A DNA stretch of 64,000 bases from Lunularia cruciata. Its lineage: Eukaryota > Streptophyta > Marchantiopsida > Lunulariales > Lunulariaceae. This document shows positions 63,783-64,000 of this stretch, one piece after another. A program made the position numbers and the translations under genes. The stretch's first letter is position 1. Every line of letters starts with the position of its first letter. The notes beneath the pieces were generated by a model. That model saw only the letters and a list, made by a program, of their open reading frames with translations. It had not been told where the DNA came from and ran no database searches. The stretch spans positions 19,374,744-19,438,743 of the forward strand of contig OX419759.1 of NCBI GenBank assembly GCA_948567375.1, written 5' to 3'.

Positions 63783-64000
63783 TGTAAGCCGGCCTGTCTC
63801 TCACTCAGGATGAACCTCTGATGGCTATTATGGTAGAGCACCATGGACTAAGAAGGCAAGGAACCCCAACTCCATCATACTCCCCCAAGGCTAACACTCC
63901 AAGACTCAAGACATTGCTCATTAGAGAACTCAATGAGAGAGAGATAGTTGCAAATGAAAAGATGATGAGTACCTCCTCACCCCTTGTTTATATACTTGTG
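63783..64000 (-). repeat. Element G 5' LTR (218 bases in the window)
   Basis: Begins (plus strand) TGTAAGCCGGCCTGTCTCTC and matches 56683-56900 without gaps. About 14 of 218 positions differ, most of them transitions. It runs past the right edge. Confidence 0.93.

Larger units (their letters stand above)
56683..64000 (-). mobile_element. Element G, Ty3/gypsy retrotransposon without chromodomain (continues past the window)
   Basis: Read right to left: 5' LTR (63783 to beyond the window), PBS, leader, zinc-finger ORF, gag, protease, RT, RNase H, integrase, polypurine tract, 3' LTR (56683-57356). The two LTRs overlap by 218 bases in the window with about 14 differences and no gaps. If the right LTR is full length, the element ends near 64456. 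It lies inside the chromodomain of copy H. There is no chromodomain after its own integrase, so it belongs to a non-chromovirus lineage that I cannot name more precisely. It is the youngest element here but still carries stops and frameshifts. Confidence 0.93.

Noticed and set aside
1-64000. CRISPR arrays, rRNA genes, organellar insertions
   Set aside because: No regularly spaced identical short repeats with unique spacers, no rRNA-like blocks and no plastid or mitochondrial gene sequences were recognised.

Overview
This is nuclear DNA from a large, repeat-filled plant genome. Tract after tract is decayed Ty3/gypsy retrotransposon. There is also a non-LTR reverse transcriptase element, a PIF/Harbinger transposase relic, a tRNA-like SINE-type sequence, and long AT-rich stretches without genes. 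The very old LTR copies, long gene-free intervals and scarcity of intact reading frames would fit a gymnosperm. That is an inference and the species is not identified. I see no bacterial or organellar features and no intact host gene.

Left third (1-12.3 kb): family-1 gypsy copy A (+) runs from RT to integrase. A 2.77-kb purine-rich non-coding insert (2492-5262) splits its integrase at a codon boundary, and the integrase resumes at about 5270. Copy A then abuts family-1 copy B in the opposite orientation (5565-6873, -). Next come two copies of a second family, a chromovirus: F (-, LTR plus gag, 7180-8527) and D (+, gag end to 3' LTR, 8528-12305).

Middle (12.3-33.5 kb): mostly gene-free DNA with short near-perfect inverted repeats at 16.66, 23.18, 25.24 and 27.13 kb. 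It also holds a non-LTR RT element (-, 19.9-23.1 kb) and two exon-like blocks with splice signals and higher CpG (23636-24163). A 186-codon coiled-coil frame lies at 25570-26130, a 160-bp tandem repeat at 28311-28775, and an unrecognised degenerate coding tract at 29.0-31.3 kb (-).

Right half (33.5-64 kb): the best-preserved chromovirus structure, E (33485-38621, +), has both LTRs, PBS, polypurine tract, chromodomain and a 5-bp TCTTC target duplication. It is followed by a Harbinger transposase with all three catalytic residues (40.3-41.4 kb, -) and a second fragment of the non-LTR RT element (42.4-42.96 kb). Then come a foldback at 44.5 kb, a ~500-bp tandem duplication, a tRNA-like sequence, and a long unrecognised coding-like tract (47.4-52.3 kb, +). 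The window ends with chromovirus copy H (+, integrase to chromodomain). Its chromodomain is interrupted by the youngest element, G (-, 56683 to beyond 64000). G lacks a chromodomain, has about 6% LTR divergence by eye, and carries an extra zinc-finger ORF upstream of gag.

The elements form a nested stratigraphy: G is younger than H, and the insert is younger than A. Three chromovirus copies (D, E, H) share an in-frame TGA at the same integrase codon. All coding regions except the unassigned 186-codon frame are broken.
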